Positions 61,201-64,000 of a stretch of DNA of 64,000 nucleotides are shown here, in pieces. The notes below the pieces were generated by a model, which worked only from the letters and a program-made list of their open reading frames with translations, was not told where the DNA came from and made no database searches. The number at the start of each line of letters is the position of its first letter. Within the stretch, counting starts at the first letter, position 1. The stretch comes from Galdieria partita (Eukaryota; Rhodophyta; Bangiophyceae; Galdieriales; Galdieriaceae), in the NCBI GenBank assembly GCA_025991245.1, contig BQMJ01000013.1, positions 62,001 to 126,000 of the forward strand. The letters are read 5' to 3'. The position numbers and the translations under genes are program-made.

Positions 61201-61674
61201 ATGCAAATTGTTTTGTCTGGATATCATAAAATGACTGCATTCATCACTGCCACATATTTTGTACACTCTCCTTCAGTACTTCAACGAGGCATATCTACGA
61301 GACTAGTCCGTAATAGTTCTCTCCAGCAAACCAAACATATAAAAACTTTCAAACCTATCCATATGAAAGCCGAAACAACGGAACAAAAGGAGTCTCCCTA
61401 CAAAAAGTTGGAAGAAAATATGCAGACAAAGAAAAACGCAGAGTATCGAGGTCCACAAGGATTTACTCCTTATGCGGAAATTGTGAATGGGTAAGTAAAC
61501 GTGAATTGGATTGAAACTTGAACTCATGAGTCCCATAGGCGTCTTGCAATGATAGGATTCTTCTCTATGATTGTCGCAGAACTTGTTAACCCATCTCATC
61601 CTTCCTTACTGAAACAAATGGAGATAATCTTTCCGTTTGATAAACTTCCTTTTATTGGAAATATTTTGGGTTGA
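61201..61674 (+). CDS. One-helix LHC-like (HLIP/SCP-type) protein, plastid
   Basis: Exons 61201-61490 and 61539-61674 give 141 aa. A single chlorophyll-binding-type helix with the LHC motif is seen: FTPYAEIVNGRLAMIGFFSM then IVAELVNP (ExxNGRxAM). Such proteins protect photosystems and help insert chlorophyll under stress. About 85 N-terminal residues are Ser/Thr/Lys-rich and look like a transit peptide; SPSVLQRGISTRLVRNSS is typical. After the helix about 30 residues follow. It belongs to the same class as cyanobacterial Hlips and red algal one-helix proteins. The intron falls inside the NGR motif. Confidence 0.88.
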
Positions 61675-61762
61675 AAAGACTTTGGTAAATATATTATGTA
61701 CATATTGTAGGGAGACAAGGGATATAGATAGAAGATTATGTAATAAAGTTGCACATATTCTT

Positions 61763-62880
61763 TCATCTCTCTGTAACACTTCCATAACTCAAATCGCCAT
61801 TCTGATGCAACCATTTGATCAAATGAAAGATTAATGGTAATAGATTATGTCGTCTTCTATTTGATTCCTTTCGAATATTTTCTCTCTTCACTTTCTCTTC
61901 ATCTATGCGATCTTGTAACTCTTTCATTTGCATAGAAATATTCGTTCGTTCCGACTCCAAAGTACAACCTCCCAAGGCAGTTTGGTAAGATAGTAATTCC
62001 TACATTATGTGAGAATATAATTCAAGATTCTTGAAGTATACCTACTTGTTGCCATATCTTTAAAGGATCTCTAACAACTGCCAATAAATTAAAACGTATT
62101 TCTTCTTCACTATATTGTTGAATACGTTTCTGTATCTCTGAAATAGCTTCATCTGTCCAACTCTTTTCTGTAGTATATGAACCTAAAATCATACTCGTTT
62201 AACTGGATTCATTCACTCGTCAATTCCATACCTCTACAAATAGGACCCTTCTTCAAACCGTCCAATTCATAAATATTTCCTTTATATGGAATGTAACTTA
62301 TAAAATGAAAAGCATCGCTTCTTTCTTTCTCGTCCAACTATGTTTGTTCGAAAATACTTGAGTTCACTCCAGAAGAACTCTACAACCAACCTCGAAAGAG
62401 AAATGCTGTAATCCTGATAGGCTGTTATGTGCAGTGCGAATTGCTTCCGAGTTACTCAGTGCCAAACCACGGGTTTGTGGGTCAAAGTCTCTCGTGAACT
62501 CTTTAAACTCGGCTAGTTCAGAGCCAAGTTCCAAGTCCTTTGCGTTGAAAATAACGGAAAGGAGTGCTTGAGTTCCACAAGCATTTTGGATAACTTGATT
62601 GGCAAAGAACAAATCAGTATCTCGAGAATAAGACAATTCCTCTTCATTTCCTTGTTCCGGTAACCACTTGAATAGAAATATGAGACCATAAACTGGCCTA
62701 AAGATTGATCATCCACAAAGCAAAGAGTATCGCCTAAACAACTTACTCTAAACTACGTAAGAAAGTAGCATCTAACTGTACAACTTCTTCTACTTTGACA
62801 TCTTTTACACCGAGGTCCTCCAGGAGTTGAGTAAAAACTGCTGGATCAGACTCTATTGTATTCCATCCGCCATCATCCAT
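61763..62880 (-). CDS. UCHL5: Ubiquitin C-terminal hydrolase UCHL5/UCH37
   Basis: Exons 62880-62747, 62697-62391, 62337-62232, 62182-62046 and 61999-61763 give 306 aa. UCH37 is a proteasome- and INO80-associated deubiquitinase. Peptidase C12 motifs: [39 protein letters not shown], catalytic Cys in [16 protein letters not shown], His in [14 protein letters not shown] and Asp in [11 protein letters not shown]. The C-terminal coiled-coil ULD tail ([20 protein letters not shown], then [16 protein letters not shown]) includes the KEKE-like, RPN13-binding end. Triad intact. Start codon is 25 bp from that of divergent GDPD. Confidence 0.93.
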
Positions 62881-62905
62881 CGTTTGTTTTACTTTTCTGT
62901 TGACA

Positions 62906-63918
62906 ATGTCCAAAGTTGGTTCATTCACACTACCAAAGATAGTGGGACATAGAGGAGTTGGAAAGGAAGGAGCTGTACCTGAAAATACTTTAAAAGGTTT
63001 TATTCTCTGTATGGAGAAAAATGTACCGGTATGCAATTCTTTATATGGAACTTGGTGTTGGCTGACTCAGACTCTATTAGATTGTTGAAACTGATTTACG
63101 TGTTTGTAAAACTGGAGAAATTGTCCTATTCCACGGTACTCCGGTTGTATTCTTATCTATTAGAGAAAGTGTATAGTATTTACCTTGTTTGGTAACGTAG
63201 GAGGGAACTATTCCGTTTTACAAGGATGGAACAAGTCGAGTTGGTGATCTTTCAATGGAAGAGCTGAAAAGAGTGGACGTTGGTGGAGGACACACGATTC
63301 CTTCATTGGAAGAATTGTTTGTTGCGATGGAAGAACGCAAGTCGAACATGGAGTTGAATTTGGAACTGAAAGGTGAGATTATTGTTTGCAAGAAGATTGT
63401 ATACAATCTTTGAAATGTGAAGGAATATAGGTGAAGAGTGGAAGCGAAAAGAGTCTGGTGACCATCAAAGATTATTGTCACTTGTAGAAAAGTATCGTAT
63501 GCAAGAAAGAGTAGACTATTGCTCATTTCATCATGAAGCTTTGGCACATCTGAAAGTCTTATGTCCACATGTAAAAATAACTTATTTGTTTAATTATATG
63601 TTACAACCCACTCCTTTGGATTTTGTAGAACAAGTAAGTTTGTTTTATAGATATGAGTAGTCTGTACCAACGTATAGAGACTATCAGGCATATTATGGAG
63701 GTGCCCATGGTGTTTCAATGCTCTATCATTATTTAACCAAAGAACAGGTTTGTATAGCTCATGAAAAAGGTTTGTCAGTTACGGTTTGGATGCCTTGGAT
63801 ATTCGATGATTCCGAAGAAGACTGGAAGAAATGTTTAGAAATTCAAGTCGACTTGATCTGTTCCAATCATCCTTTTGGTTTAATGAAGTATTTAAGTAAT
63901 ATTTCAGACTATAAGTGA
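62906..63918 (+). CDS. Glycerophosphodiester phosphodiesterase (GDPD)
   Basis: Exons 62906-63028, 63081-63143, 63201-63372, 63431-63633 and 63661-63918 give 272 aa. It hydrolyses glycerophosphodiesters to glycerol-3-phosphate and an alcohol. TIM-barrel marks: PKIVGHRGVGKEGAVPENTL, VETDLRVCKTGEIVLFHGTP, RVGDLSMEELKRV, a GGHTIPSLEELFVAMEE segment, MELNLELKG, and the later VTVWMPWIFDDSEEDW with CSNHPFGLM. The first His-Arg and Glu-x-Asp are conserved; the second His motif reads FHGT rather than FHD, and its exon end uses a weak donor GTTGTA, so this junction is the least sure. The last intron is only 27 nt and must be removed to avoid an in-frame stop. Confidence 0.82.
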
Positions 63919-64000
63919 AAATATATTTCCCAATCCCATTTATGTTGAACAAATATTAGCAATTCTCATACGAAACCAAAGCAATCAGGACAAACCATTA

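Noticed and set aside
1-64000. Metabolic gene cluster or operon-like system
   Set aside because: Adjacent genes belong to unrelated pathways. The close spacing reflects genome compaction; the tandem overlaps are reported separately.
1-64000. tRNA, rRNA, CRISPR arrays, transposons or virus-like elements
   Set aside because: None recognised by eye. Every gap over 300 bp was read through; small non-coding RNAs such as snoRNAs cannot be excluded this way.

Overview
The window is nuclear DNA of a eukaryotic alga with a very compact genome. It is AT-rich, with about 42 protein genes in 64 kb (roughly one per 1.5 kb) on both strands. I inferred about 75 GT-AG introns; almost all are 41-84 nt, so most genes had to be pieced together from short exons. 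Photosynthesis-linked and plastid-type genes (one-helix LHC-like protein, plastid IF-1, plastid-type Mfd, phytol-kinase-like enzyme, glutamyl endopeptidase, an N-terminally extended PurD) sit among ordinary mitochondrial and cytosolic genes. Gene density, intron size and content fit a unicellular red alga of the Cyanidiophyceae, most likely Galdieria. That placement is inference: there is no rRNA or other marker in the window.

Layout. 1-6 kb: gamma-tubulin complex GCP2 (cut by the left edge), a carnosine-synthase-like ATP-grasp enzyme, XPC/Rad4. 6-19 kb: COX5B, a membrane-anchored phosphoesterase, serine palmitoyltransferase LCB2, UTP18, glutamyl endopeptidase, RNA polymerase III subunit RPC4, a coiled-coil KNL1-like protein, PurD, a mitochondrial-type thioredoxin. 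19-29 kb: IBA57, an MFS transporter, ERG2/sigma-1, ELOF1, MRD1, an Mpv17 protein, a cyclase-family enzyme. 29-40 kb: kinesin-5, a Sec20-like SNARE with a long acidic tail, eIF3k, AAMP/Sqt1, aminopeptidase P. 40-50 kb: 3-hydroxyacyl-CoA dehydrogenase, NBP35, a Cys-rich protein, a GGACT-like cyclotransferase, a nucleoside hydrolase, methylmalonyl-CoA epimerase, Mfd, the complex III hinge protein. 50-64 kb: a fasciclin protein, a GT31-GT25 fusion glycosyltransferase, an LSD1-type zinc-finger protein, a fluoride exporter, IF-1, a winged-helix/TPR protein without an NTPase, a phytol-kinase-like enzyme, a one-helix protein, UCHL5, and a glycerophosphodiesterase.

Neighbours are mostly unrelated in pathway, as expected for a eukaryote. 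What stands out is how tightly they are packed. Four divergent pairs have start codons 3 bp, 25 bp, or less apart, two of them overlapping or nearly so. One tandem pair overlaps stop and start in ATGA, one tandem pair is 13 bp apart, and two convergent pairs overlap in coding sequence. Three genes with mitotic or kinetochore roles share GC-rich E2F-like motifs in their upstream DNA. I saw no tRNA, rRNA, CRISPR, transposon or virus-like element.
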